From contig CALAYC010000332.1 in the NCBI GenBank assembly GCA_937894935.1, forward strand, positions 1 to 53,165: a stretch of DNA of 53,165 nucleotides. Reading direction: 5' to 3'. The position numbers and the translations under genes are program-made. This document shows, in pieces, positions 35,042 through 43,422 of this stretch. Source of the stretch: an uncultured Verrucomicrobiota bacterium. GTDB taxonomy: Bacteria > Verrucomicrobiota > Verrucomicrobiia > Limisphaerales > JADLHS01. The first letter of the stretch is position 1; each line of letters opens with the position of its first letter. The notes beneath the pieces were generated by a model. It was given only the letters and a program-made list of their open reading frames with translations. It was not told the origin of the DNA and did not search any database.

Positions 35042-35069
35042 TGTAACAGGGAAAAGAATCCCTGTTACA
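35042..35069. promoter_or_regulatory. Inverted repeat, putative operator of the methylase gene
   Basis: TGTAACAGGGA (35042-35052) pairs with TCCCTGTTACA (35059-35069), loop AAAGAA. It ends three bases before a TTGACA box. It has the size of a dimeric regulator's site, and the methylase itself carries a possible DNA-binding N-terminus. It could alternatively be the terminator stem of an upstream transcript, though no U-run follows. Confidence 0.6.
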
Positions 35070-35072
35070 GGG

Positions 35073-35101
35073 TTGACAATTAGGCGCGATTGCCCAATAA
35101 C
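35073..35101 (+). promoter_or_regulatory. Promoter of the adenine methylase gene (near-leaderless)
   Basis: A perfect -35 box TTGACA (35073-35078), a 17-base spacer and AATAAC (35096-35101; 4 of 6 to TATAAT). Transcription should begin near 35107-35109, at or just before ATG 35110, which predicts a leaderless mRNA. Confidence 0.6.
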
Positions 35102-35109
35102 GAATGCAC

Positions 35110-36141
35110 ATGGCGCGCTCCTCCACATCATATCCTCGCAGATGGAACTCAGGCCGAACGACGGTAATTCGTGTTCCCGAACGCGTGGCAGACGATCTCC
35201 TGCGTATTGCTCGACGATTAGACGAATCCCGCAGTTATGCTCTCCGCGAAGAAAACAATGGCTTGGTTCTCGAAGTCTTGCCTGCAGAGAAGATTTCTTA
35301 CAAAGCCACAAAACCAGTGAACGTCTCCAGTGTACCACAGCGGAGTCCGTTCCGTTATCCCGGCGGTAAGACTTGGCTAGTCCCCTACATTCGAGACTGG
35401 CTGCTAAGCAAAAAGACCAAGCCGTCCCGACTAATTGAACCATTCGCGGGTGGAGGGATCGTGAGTCTGACAGCAGCATTTGAAGGCTTAGCACGACATG
35501 TAATTTTTGCAGAGTTGGACGACGCTGTTGCCTCTGTTTGGCGCGTAGTGCTGAACGGTCAGGCAGAATGGTTGGCAAAGCAGATTTTAAATTTTGATCT
35601 GAACCTCGAAAATGTTTCGAGCATTTTGAAACGAGAATCAAAGGAGCTTCGCGAAAAGGCATTTCAGACAATATTGCGAAATCGTGTCCAACGAGGCGGT
35701 ATTATGGCAGCTGGTGCGGGTTTGATCAAAACTGGTGAAGGCGACCGAGGCTTGGCTTCTCGTTGGTATCCGGAAACCCTTGCACGACGAATTCGGGAGA
35801 TTAACCAGTTGAAGGATCGCATGACCTTTGTTGAGTGCGATGGTTTTGCTTTGATCGACGAACACAAGGCGGATTCAGATGCGGTTTTCTATATCGATCC
35901 ACCATACACTATGGCGGCTCGTCGGCTTTACAAGGTTTGGCAAATTGATCATTCACGATTGTTTACTGCGATGGCGAGGTGTAGTGGAGATTTCCTCATG
36001 AGCTACGACAACACGGCCGAAATCGTTGCGCTTGCAGAGAAACATGGGTTCGAGAGCAAGCCCATCGCAATGAAAAGCACGCATCATGCAAAGATGACCG
36101 AGCTCTTGATTGGAAAGGATTTGTCTTGGCTAGAAAGTTGA
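35110..36141 (+). CDS. DNA adenine N6-methyltransferase (D12 class) with N-terminal DNA-binding-like segment
   Basis: A 343-aa methylase of the Dam/D12 family. The cofactor motif FRYPGGKTWL lies near residue 81, FAGGGIVSLTA follows, and the catalytic DPPY is near residue 262. It methylates adenine in a sequence-specific way to protect host DNA. The first 45 residues (RTTVIRVPERVADDLLRIARRLD) resemble ribbon-helix-helix DNA-binding proteins and could bind the inverted repeat upstream. ATG 35104 is an alternative start. It converges on the NotI-like gene with a 12-bp overlap of the 3' ends, typical of a compact restriction-modification pair. Confidence 0.92.
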   Translation: MARSSTSYPRRWNSGRTTVIRVPERVADDLLRIARRLDESRSYALREENNGLVLEVLPAEKISYKATKPVNVSSVPQRSPFRYPGGKTWLVPYIRDWLLSKKTKPSRLIEPFAGGGIVSLTAAFEGLARHVIFAELDDAVASVWRVVLNGQAEWLAKQILNFDLNLENVSSILKRESKELREKAFQTILRNRVQRGGIMAAGAGLIKTGEGDRGLASRWYPETLARRIREINQLKDRMTFVECDGFALIDEHKADSDAVFYIDPPYTMAARRLYKVWQIDHSRLFTAMARCSGDFLMSYDNTAEIVALAEKHGFESKPIAMKSTHHAKMTELLIGKDLSWLES

Positions 36142-37098
36142 GGTTCCCGGCAGACGCGGTTGTTGCGCCAAAAGACCGGGCGCAACAGAAGCGAGCTTAG
36201 TACGGAGTTGCTCCTCAAATCTTTCACGCGACAAAGGAATGCCTCCGGTGAGCGATTTCACTGAAGCGTCCAGAGTGGTGTAAACAACTTCATGTGGAAC
36301 GAGCTTCCATCCTTCGGATTTGGGCTCATATCGAACTACAAACCAAGTGATTTCTGCATTCGATAGATAGCGTTCTCGCGTAAGTCCGACCAACGAGCCG
36401 AAAAACGCTTCATCAATAACAACAGCCATCTTTTTTCCCCATGTGCGAATAACAGGGACCTTGGTTTGCAATTGGGGAAGCAACCGCTTGGGGCCAGAAC
36501 TGCGCCAGTCCGGCCGGCGATGCCGAGCAGGAAATTGCAAGGCTTCAGCCTCTGCTACCGACAACATTTTGAATTCGTTGACCATGCTTTGGCCGGAGAA
36601 ATACACAGCCTGAAGCTCGAGGGCGCACCAATCCATCGGCTGGCGGTCGGGATGGACTAAAACATTGTCAATGCGACCAATGAAATCACGCGAATCATCA
36701 TCCTCAGTCGTCGACGTGTCTTCAGGCTTCAGGCGATCTAGGAAACCAATCTCACCCAAAACAATCGGTGATTCTGTGTTCAGTATCGTTTTCCCCACCC
36801 ACTGGAAAATTGTATCTGATTCCAAAAAGCGATTCGGACAAGTCGTGATCAATGGTCCCATTCCGGCCACTGGTCCGTCGCTAATTTGCTGATAAGCTCG
36901 GAGTGAACAAACACCACCTTTTTTATTGCACGTGGCATTGTGTTGAAATGGACATTTCGTCCCAGTGAGTCCCGGGGTTTCCATTTCCACCTTGGCTCGT
37001 CGAAACCGTTCAGCAGAGGACATGGTTTCGAAACCTACGCCATACCATTCGCCGATCGAATATCGGCTTCGGGCTTTGAGTTTCGGGGGTTGCGGCAT
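36130..37098 (-). CDS. NotI-family type II restriction endonuclease
   Basis: A 322-aa nuclease. Four Cys (49, 57, 64, 87) in KCPFQHNATC, GGVC and TTCPNRF reproduce the Fe-binding Cys4 fold special to NotI-type enzymes. The active-site pattern is Asp144 (GRIDNV) followed by E161-x-Q163 (ALELQAVYF), a PD-(D/E)xK variant with Gln as in NotI. NotI cuts the 8-bp site GCGGCCGC; here the partner methylase modifies adenine, so the recognised sequence should contain an A and differ from NotI's. Start ATG 37098; no good ribosome site is seen, which would fit weak translation of the nuclease. Confidence 0.9.
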   Translation of the reverse strand: MPQPPKLKARSRYSIGEWYGVGFETMSSAERFRRAKVEMETPGLTGTKCPFQHNATCNKKGGVCSLRAYQQISDGPVAGMGPLITTCPNRFLESDTIFQWVGKTILNTESPIVLGEIGFLDRLKPEDTSTTEDDDSRDFIGRIDNVLVHPDRQPMDWCALELQAVYFSGQSMVNEFKMLSVAEAEALQFPARHRRPDWRSSGPKRLLPQLQTKVPVIRTWGKKMAVVIDEAFFGSLVGLTRERYLSNAEITWFVVRYEPKSEGWKLVPHEVVYTTLDASVKSLTGGIPLSRERFEEQLRTKLASVAPGLLAQQPRLPGTSTF

Positions 37099-37297
37099 CT
37101 CGCGGCGGGATTATTACGATTGTGTCCCGTTTGGCAAGTCGCGCCAGAAGGCCGAATTGAGTTTGGGAATTGCGGAACAAAAATTATTCAGCAGCGTTCC
37201 CTCATCGCAATGGCAATTCATGCGCATCAAATTGGTAACGCCAGGCCCAATTGGCTGGGCGCTTGTTTCTCCGCTTTGCCGTCGTTAGCCTCCGCGC

Positions 37298-37981
37298 ATG
37301 AGTAATCACAGAGCGCCTTTCACGCGAGAAGATCCCTGGCGCGTATTGCGGATTATGGGCGAATTTGTGACGTCGTTTGAAACGCTGTCTCACGTCCGCC
37401 CTTCCGTCACCGTTTTTGGTTCGGCGCGCATGAAGCCCACTGATAAGTATTACAAAGCCGCGGTCGAATTGGGCAAAAAACTCGCGCAACATCAGATTCC
37501 TGTCATCACCGGTGGCGGGCCGGGTATCATGGAAGCCGCTAACAAAGGCGCAGCGCTCGGTAAAGGGGTTTCCATCGGTATGAACATCGAATTGCCGCAC
37601 GAGCAGAAGAGCAATCCTTACGTCAATCTGCCGGTGAACTTTCACTACTTTTTTGCGCGCAAGGTTTGTCTCGTGAAATACAGCATCGCGTTCGTTTATA
37701 TGCCGGGCGGTTTTGGCACGTTGGACGAATTTTTCGAAGTCTTCACGCTGGTGCAGACGGAACGTATTCCGAAGTTTCCCATCATTCTTTTCGGCAAACG
37801 CCATTGGTCCGGTTTGTTGCGCTGGGTGAAACGCGAGTTGCGCGACAGAAATCATTACATCGGTCCGGACGATCTTAAGCTCATCACGCTCACCGATGAC
37901 GTGGATCACGCCGTGGCGGTTATTCGCGAATACCTGCAACACGTCGGTCCACCGGAAGTCGTTCCCAAAGCGTTTCCGTGA
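37298..37981 (+). CDS. LOG-family protein (TIGR00730-like Rossmann fold)
   Basis: A 227-aa protein of the LONELY GUY / lysine-decarboxylase-like family. Motifs TVFGSARMKP, TGGGPGIMEAANKGA and the diagnostic PGGFGTLDEFFE are present. Members hydrolyse nucleoside 5'-monophosphates to a free base and ribose 5-phosphate (cytokinin activation in plants, nucleotide turnover in bacteria). The L7/L12-like gene follows nine bases after the stop, so they are probably co-transcribed. Confidence 0.93.
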   Translation: MSNHRAPFTREDPWRVLRIMGEFVTSFETLSHVRPSVTVFGSARMKPTDKYYKAAVELGKKLAQHQIPVITGGGPGIMEAANKGAALGKGVSIGMNIELPHEQKSNPYVNLPVNFHYFFARKVCLVKYSIAFVYMPGGFGTLDEFFEVFTLVQTERIPKFPIILFGKRHWSGLLRWVKRELRDRNHYIGPDDLKLITLTDDVDHAVAVIREYLQHVGPPEVVPKAFP

Positions 37982-37990
37982 TTGGAACTC

Positions 37991-38755
37991 ATGGCCAGCC
38001 CGACGACATACGCGGTACTATTGCGCGAGGCGGGGCAGCCCAACGCCGAAGCTGTATGTCGCGCATTCCGGCAATTCCGGCATCTCACCGATGCGGACGC
38101 CATTCGTCTGGCGGCCAACGCCCAGGGCATTCTCATGCGGCATTTGAATGTGGACGAAGCGAAAGCGCTACAGCAGGCGCTTGGCGCGGAAGGTGTCAAT
38201 GCCGCGCTGGCCAAGGATGATGAACTGCGCTTTCTGCCATCAGCGCGCCGCGTGCATCACGCGGAATTGTCGTCCGATGCATTGCTCATTTTCGATCATC
38301 TCAATCGGGCACTGGCCGTGCCGTGGAACGAAGTATCACTGGTGGCGGCCGGTGCTGTTCCACATGTGGAAATCAGCAGTTCGGTTCAGCATCCCGGCGT
38401 TGGTATTCATTCTTTGTTTCGTTCTGGCGCGCGTTCCGCTCCACGCAGCCAATTGGAAACCACGCGTCAGCTCGTGTTGGAATTGATCACGCGCAATGCA
38501 TCGGCGCGTTATGAAATTCACGCGCACGATTTTCATTTTCATCGGCTGCCAGCGCTTCCAGCGACATCGTTGATGGAGCGATTCGTCTGGCTCGTGCGCG
38601 AAATGAGCCAACGCACGACCGGTGCGGTGTTGAATCGTGGAGTGCAGGATATCCGCGATGGCATCACGCTGGTGCGCGGTTATCCGAGTCGGCAGGCGTT
38701 GTTGGACGAAATGGTGTGGTTGCTATGGAGCGAAGCGCACCGTCGGCACGGCTGA
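37991..38755 (+). CDS. Uncharacterised protein with L7/L12 C-domain-like N-terminus
   Basis: A 254-aa protein. The first 75 residues (TYAVLLREAGQPNAEAVCRAF, then ADAIRLAANAQGILMRHL and the NVDEAKALQQALGAEGVNAAL block) follow the pattern of the ribosomal L7/L12 C-terminal domain, including alternating helices that end in an Ala/Glu/Gly turn. The later part (FLPSARRVHHAEL, HFHRLPALPATSLMERFVWLVREM) is unassigned. The start is ATG 37991; TTG 37982 is possible. It probably sits in an operon with the LOG gene and precedes pabB. Function unknown; the fold call is inference. Confidence 0.65.
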   Translation: MASPTTYAVLLREAGQPNAEAVCRAFRQFRHLTDADAIRLAANAQGILMRHLNVDEAKALQQALGAEGVNAALAKDDELRFLPSARRVHHAELSSDALLIFDHLNRALAVPWNEVSLVAAGAVPHVEISSSVQHPGVGIHSLFRSGARSAPRSQLETTRQLVLELITRNASARYEIHAHDFHFHRLPALPATSLMERFVWLVREMSQRTTGAVLNRGVQDIRDGITLVRGYPSRQALLDEMVWLLWSEAHRRHG

Positions 38756-38849
38756 TTCAAGGTGTTTCGTTGTCCGGCGACGCGGCGGATGGTTGGTCAA
38801 TGGAATTTTGTCGCTTGCCGCGCCGGCAACCGCGCGATTCAATCTAATC

Positions 38850-40478
38850 GTGCGTCCGTTGCTGCAGGAAATCGCCACCGCGCAAACGCCCGAATCGCTC
38901 GTCGCGCGGCTCGCCGGCCAACGCGGCATCGTGCTCTTGCGCAGCGCCGGCTTCGCCTCGCCGCAAGCGCGTTATTCGTTCGTTACCACCAATCCCTTCC
39001 TGACGTTTCGTTCGTTCGGCTCGCGTTGCGAAGTTGCGACGCCTTTGAGTCCGGATTCTATTTCGCAAACTCAGTACGGTAATCCCTGGCATCTGCTCGA
39101 CGCGCTGATGGCGCGTTATGAATTGCTCGAGGAAATTGATCTGCCGTTTCCGCTTGGCGGCTGCTTTGGTTACTGGGGCTATGATCTGAAGAATTTCACT
39201 GAACCCAAATTGCCGCGCCGCGGAGTGAACGATCTGGAATTGCCGGATTGTCACGTCGGTTTTTACGCGAGTCTCGTCGTGTTTGATCATCGCCTTGGCA
39301 AGACGTGCATCGTCGCGACAGGATTGGACGCGGACGGGGCCCGCACGGAGGCGCGGGCTCGCGAGCAGGTGGAGTTTTGGGCAGAGTTGTTGGCGGATCG
39401 TCCTGCGAAAACCCTCACCTCGACCCGCTCGCTTTCCGAAAGCGAGAAGGAGAAGTTGTTTTCGCGCTTGGAGCAATCAGAAGCTTTCGAATTACGAAAG
39501 ACGCAGGAGCATATTCTCCCTCTTTTTGAGCGAGAGGGGCGAGGTGAGGGCCAGCGTGTCGCAAAACCAATTTCTTCCACTGTCACACGAGAGGAATTTT
39601 TCGCGGCTGTTGCTCGTGCTCAGGCCTACATCCGCACAGGCGACATTTATCAGGTTAATCTTTCGCAACGGCTTGCCGTGAAATTTCCGTGGTGGAATGA
39701 GGCTTCTGATGAACCGGCTCGCGAAGATGCTTGTCCGGCCAAAAATGCTGGCTGGGATTTGTTCACGCGACTGCTCGCCGTTTCGCCTGCGCCGTTCGCG
39801 GCGTTTCTTGATTGCGGCGATTTTCAAATCGCCTCTTCATCGCCGGAACAATTTCTCCGCATGAGCGGGTCGCACATCATCACACGTCCGATTAAAGGAA
39901 CGCGTCCTCGTTCAACGGACGCCACGCGCGACGCACAACTCGCTTACGAACTCCAGACCAGCACCAAAGAACTCGCTGAACTGGTGATGATCACAGATTT
40001 ATTGCGTAACGACCTCGGACGTTTCTGCGAATTCGGCAGCGTGCAAGTGCCGGAACTCGCGCAGCTCGAACGTTTCGCTCAGGTGCAACATCTCGTGTCC
40101 ACTGTCGAAGGTCGCTTGCGCAAAGACGTCACGCATTTCGCGGCGCTGGCGTCGGCGTTTCCCGGCGGCAGCATTACCGGCGCGCCAAAGTTTCGCGCCA
40201 TGGAAATCATTGATGAACTCGAACCGGTGGCGCGCGGGCCTTATTGCGGCTGTCACGGCTATCTGGGTTTCAATCGCGAAAGTCAGTTGAGCATCAGCAT
40301 TCGCACTGCGATTCACAAAGATGCAATGGCGTATTTCCACGTCGGCGCGGGCATTGTGGCGGATTCAATTCCTGAAGCGGAATACGATGAAACGCTGGCC
40401 AAAGCGCAGGGATTTTTGTCGGCGCTAGAGATGAAAGCTTCAAGCAAGGTCGAAGCAAATATCCAGAAGCCGGAGTAA
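38850..40478 (+). CDS. pabB: Aminodeoxychorismate synthase component I, with repeat insertion
   Basis: About 542 aa; makes aminodeoxychorismate from chorismate and ammonia for p-aminobenzoate and folate. The C-terminal chorismate-binding domain is intact: GDIYQVNLSQR, SSSPEQFLRM, PIKGTRPRS, AELVMITDLLRNDLGRF, STVEGRL, FPGGSITGAPKFRAMEIIDELE and the late GGGI-like GAGIVADSIPEAEYDET. The start is uncertain: GTG 38850 gives VRPLLQEIATAQTPESLVARL, a family-like N-terminus. Residues of about 188-234, in the linker between domains, come from a palindromic repeat (39412-39550) and differ from normal PabB. pabC follows by 71 bases; pabA is not in the window. Confidence 0.9.
   Translation: MRPLLQEIATAQTPESLVARLAGQRGIVLLRSAGFASPQARYSFVTTNPFLTFRSFGSRCEVATPLSPDSISQTQYGNPWHLLDALMARYELLEEIDLPFPLGGCFGYWGYDLKNFTEPKLPRRGVNDLELPDCHVGFYASLVVFDHRLGKTCIVATGLDADGARTEARAREQVEFWAELLADRPAKTLTSTRSLSESEKEKLFSRLEQSEAFELRKTQEHILPLFEREGRGEGQRVAKPISSTVTREEFFAAVARAQAYIRTGDIYQVNLSQRLAVKFPWWNEASDEPAREDACPAKNAGWDLFTRLLAVSPAPFAAFLDCGDFQIASSSPEQFLRMSGSHIITRPIKGTRPRSTDATRDAQLAYELQTSTKELAELVMITDLLRNDLGRFCEFGSVQVPELAQLERFAQVQHLVSTVEGRLRKDVTHFAALASAFPGGSITGAPKFRAMEIIDELEPVARGPYCGCHGYLGFNRESQLSISIRTAIHKDAMAYFHVGAGIVADSIPEAEYDETLAKAQGFLSALEMKASSKVEANIQKPE
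39412..39550. repeat. Repeat element inserted in frame in pabB
   Basis: The outer arms CCCTCACCTCG (39412-39422) and CGAGGTGAGGG (39540-39550) are perfect inverted copies. Inside are a 9-bp dyad centred on 39437 (CTCGCTTTC, GAAAGCGAG) and a CCCTC/GAGGG pair. The layout resembles dispersed repeats of the CCCTCACC type in many Gram-negative genomes. Read on the forward strand it encodes a hydrophilic linker of about 46 residues without a stop. Confidence 0.82.
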
Positions 40479-40549
40479 TTCGCGTGAGTTTTAAAAGATT
40501 GAAGCTTTTCTTCCTCGCCGCTTCTCGTTTGCTTGCGTATTGAGTTTCC

Positions 40550-41395
40550 ATGCTCGTTTTTCTCAACGGCCAGTTCGTTCCCGAAGATCAGGCGACGGTT
40601 TCCGTTTTTGATCGTTCCTTTCTCTACGGCGATGGGCTGTTTGAAACCATGCGCGTCACCAACGGCAAACCGTTTCGCTGGTGGCAACACCTGGAACGCC
40701 TGCGCAAAGGCGGCGACGTTCTCGGCATCAAAATTCCCATCAGTTGCAAGTCGCTGGAAAAATTCGCCACTGAACTCGTCGCGAAAAATCAAATGCCCGA
40801 AGCGATCTTGCGTCTGACTGTTTCCCGCGGCGTCGGTCGGCGCGGTTATTCGCCGAAAGGTGCGAATAATCCTGTCGTAGTGATGACGCTGCATCCGCTT
40901 TCTGCCGCGTCGGTATCGGGTTCGGCGGGATGGAAACTTCACACGGCTTCAATTCGTCTGCCGGCGGGCGATTCACTCGCTCATTTTAAAACGGCCAACA
41001 AGTTGCCGCAGATTCTGGCTCGCGCCGAAGCCGAAGCTGCTGGTGCGGACGAAGCGTTGCTTTGCAATACCGATGGCTTCGTCGTCGAAGGCGCGACGAG
41101 CAATCTCTTTTGGGTGGATGGCGACACAATTTGTACGCCGCCACTGGTGAGCGGCGTTTTAGCTGGAGTCACGCGCGCGGTGACTTTGGAGCTGTGTCAG
41201 CAACTGAATCTCCTGCAAGCCGAGCGGCAGATTACTCCGGAACAATTACGTCGCACGAACGGTGTTTTTCTGACGTTAAGTTCGTTGGGAGTCATCGCTG
41301 CGAGGCAATTGGATGGAGCAGCGCTCGCACAATCGGCGTTGGTTGAAAAACTTCGTGCTGCTTACGACGAGCTGCTTGCGCGCGAATCAGCCTGA
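40550..41395 (+). CDS. pabC: Aminodeoxychorismate lyase
   Basis: A 281-aa fold-type IV PLP enzyme releasing pyruvate from aminodeoxychorismate to give p-aminobenzoate. FLNGQFVPEDQATVSVFDRSFLYGDGLFETMRV is the typical start of PabC / branched-chain aminotransferases; FKTANKLPQILARAEA contains the PLP lysine and GFVVEGATSNLFWV the distal motif. A D-amino acid or branched-chain aminotransferase is possible by sequence alone, but adjacency to pabB favours PabC. Confidence 0.88.
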   Translation: MLVFLNGQFVPEDQATVSVFDRSFLYGDGLFETMRVTNGKPFRWWQHLERLRKGGDVLGIKIPISCKSLEKFATELVAKNQMPEAILRLTVSRGVGRRGYSPKGANNPVVVMTLHPLSAASVSGSAGWKLHTASIRLPAGDSLAHFKTANKLPQILARAEAEAAGADEALLCNTDGFVVEGATSNLFWVDGDTICTPPLVSGVLAGVTRAVTLELCQQLNLLQAERQITPEQLRRTNGVFLTLSSLGVIAARQLDGAALAQSALVEKLRAAYDELLARESA

Positions 41396-41480
41396 GTGGC
41401 TTACGCAAAATCGTGTCAGCTTTCGCCAATGCCTGCCGATTGACGCTCGCCGCACAAAGCCGTACGCTGCGTTCGATCTT

Positions 41481-42359
41481 ATGAGTGAATTGTTGAATTC
41501 CCTGATTGAACTGATTCGCCGTACTTCGGCCGAGATTCCCGATGACGTGCATCGCGCGATTCTCACGGCGTTGGAAAATGAAAAGAAAGGTTCGATCGCC
41601 GAGAACGCACTCAAGATCGTGGACCAGAATATCGCGATCGCGAAAAACAAATCGCAGCCTATCTGTCAGGACACCGGCAGCATTTTGTTTTACGTGGATT
41701 GTCCGGTGGGTTACGACCAGATCACTTTTGCGGAAACCGCGCGCGAAGCCGTGAAGCAGGCGACCAAAAAAGGTTATCTCCGCCAGAATTCCGTGGATTC
41801 GCTCACCGGCAAAAACGACGGCACGAACTGCGGTCCGGGTGCGCCCGCGTTTCATTTTCATCAACACCGCAGCAACGAAGTCGCCGTGCGGCTCACGCTC
41901 AAAGGCGGCGGTTGCGAAAATGTCGGTGCGCAATACTCCTTGCCGGATGACAACCTTCACGCGAATCGCGACCTCGAAGGCTGTCGCAAGGTGATTCTCG
42001 ATGCCGTGTTGCAGGCGCAGGGCAAAGGTTGCGGGCCAGGCATTCTCGGCGTGTGCATCGGTGGCGATCGCGCCACCGGTTACGAACTGAGCAAAACACA
42101 ATTTCTCCGCAAACTGGACGATCGCAATCCCGAGCCGAAACTCGACGCGCTCGAACAGGACATTCTCAAAACGGCGAACGACCTCGGCATCGGCCCGATG
42201 GGTTTTGGCGGCAAGACGACTCTGCTGGGCGTTAAAATCTGCGCGGCGAATCGTGTGCCGGCGTCGTATTTCGTCAGCGTCAGCTACATGTGCTGGGCGT
42301 TCCGTCGCCAAGGCGTCACGCTGAATGCCGACGGGAAGATTGAGAAGTGGCTGTATTGA
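41481..42359 (+). CDS. Class I fumarate hydratase, alpha subunit (TtdA-like)
   Basis: A 292-aa Fe-S lyase subunit interconverting fumarate and malate (or the tartrate dehydratase homologue). CQDTGSILFYVDCPVG holds Cys62, a cluster ligand; NCGPGAPAFHFH, LTLKGGGCENVGAQYSLP and GPMGFGGKTTLLGVKIC are conserved. ATG 41481 is chosen; the longer frame has no family support. The beta subunit usually follows, but here the next gene is pdxA on the other strand. Confidence 0.92.
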   Translation: MSELLNSLIELIRRTSAEIPDDVHRAILTALENEKKGSIAENALKIVDQNIAIAKNKSQPICQDTGSILFYVDCPVGYDQITFAETAREAVKQATKKGYLRQNSVDSLTGKNDGTNCGPGAPAFHFHQHRSNEVAVRLTLKGGGCENVGAQYSLPDDNLHANRDLEGCRKVILDAVLQAQGKGCGPGILGVCIGGDRATGYELSKTQFLRKLDDRNPEPKLDALEQDILKTANDLGIGPMGFGGKTTLLGVKICAANRVPASYFVSVSYMCWAFRRQGVTLNADGKIEKWLY

Positions 42360-42396
42360 TTTGGGCGCGCGTTTCGCGTGCTTTTTCACTAAGCAG

Positions 42397-43395
42397 CTAC
42401 GCTGTCGTGCGGCGGGCGGCGAGTTGTTTTGCCAGCCGCATCGCTGCAATCATGCTGGACGGATTTGCGATGCCTTTCCCGGCGATGTTGTAAGCCGTGC
42501 CGTGGTCCGGTGAAGTGCGGATAAATGGCAAGCCCAACGTCCAATTGACGCCACTATCAAACGCGACGGCTTTCAGCGGTGCGAGTCCCTGGTCGTGATA
42601 CATCGCCACGACCGCATCGAACTCTCCTTCTAACGCGTAATGAAATACCGTGTCGCCGCTCAGCGGACCGACGACGTTGAAACCTTTCTGCTGCGCCTGT
42701 GTCACGGTCGGGCCGATTGTGGTAATTTCCTCATCGCCCATTTGCCCGCCTTCGCCCGCGTGCGGGTTCAGTCCGCAAACTGCGATACGGGCGCGGTTGA
42801 GTCCAAGGTCGCGACACGACTGCGCCGCGAGTTCGATAGCGAGCAGGATTTTTTCAGGTGTAATTTGCTGTGGCAGTTTTCTGATTGAAACGTGCGTGGT
42901 GACGAGTGCAACCCGCAACCAGCGTTTGCGTTCATCGTGACCGAGCAACATCATCGCCGTGCGCTCAGCCCTCGCAAGTTGCGAAAGAAATTCCGTCTGT
43001 CCGATAAACGAATGGCCGGCGTGGACAATGGCTTCTTTGTTCACCGGTGCGGTGACAAGTCCGATTAATTCGCGTTTTAAGCAGCGCTCCGCTCCATCTC
43101 GCAACCACGCCACCGCTGCGTTTGCCGCTGGCGCTGAGCCAGCGGGTAAATTTTCTGCCAACGTTTCGGTGAGCGGATTGGCGATGATTACGCGGTCGTT
43201 CGCTGTGGCTCGCGCTTGTGGAACGATAGAAAGCTTAAGCGCGAGCTGTTGATTCAACCGTTGCGCGAGTTGTTCGTCGCCAATCAGAAGGTAGCGCGTG
43301 GTGTCGCGCGGGAGTTCGGCGGCGATGGCTTTCAGCGTGACTTCCGGACCGATGCCGGTGACATCGCCCAATGAGATGCCGAGAATACCGCTCAT
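42397..43395 (-). CDS. pdxA: 4-hydroxythreonine-4-phosphate dehydrogenase
   Basis: A 332-aa NAD-dependent enzyme of pyridoxal phosphate synthesis (deoxyxylulose 5-phosphate route). GISLGDVTGIGPEVTLKAI, LVTAPVNKEAI, HAGHSFIGQTEFL, GLNPHAGEGG, and the metal-site motif MYHDQGLAPLKAVAFD with GTAYNIAGKG at the end are diagnostic. It lies 27 bases after the SurA-like gene on the same strand, repeating the surA-pdxA order known in enterobacteria. Confidence 0.97.
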   Translation of the reverse strand: MSGILGISLGDVTGIGPEVTLKAIAAELPRDTTRYLLIGDEQLAQRLNQQLALKLSIVPQARATANDRVIIANPLTETLAENLPAGSAPAANAAVAWLRDGAERCLKRELIGLVTAPVNKEAIVHAGHSFIGQTEFLSQLARAERTAMMLLGHDERKRWLRVALVTTHVSIRKLPQQITPEKILLAIELAAQSCRDLGLNRARIAVCGLNPHAGEGGQMGDEEITTIGPTVTQAQQKGFNVVGPLSGDTVFHYALEGEFDAVVAMYHDQGLAPLKAVAFDSGVNWTLGLPFIRTSPDHGTAYNIAGKGIANPSSMIAAMRLAKQLAARRTTA

Positions 43396-43422
43396 GTTCG
43401 GAGTGCGGGCGGCTGGCGCCGT

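Larger units (their letters stand above)
34759..35109. other. Intergenic region carrying the methylase gene's control sites
   Basis: About 350 bases, more AT-rich than the tcdA side. The right end holds an inverted repeat and a promoter (listed separately). The left part (34760-35030) shows no gene or RNA I can name. It probably marks the left border of an acquired restriction-modification island. Confidence 0.5.

Noticed and set aside
34970..35671. Reverse-strand frame of 233 codons at the methylase promoter
   Set aside because: Overlaps the methylase coding region and its promoter; no recognisable protein features.
41292..42449. Open frame of 385 codons on the reverse strand
   Set aside because: Antisense to fumarase alpha; no coherent domain.
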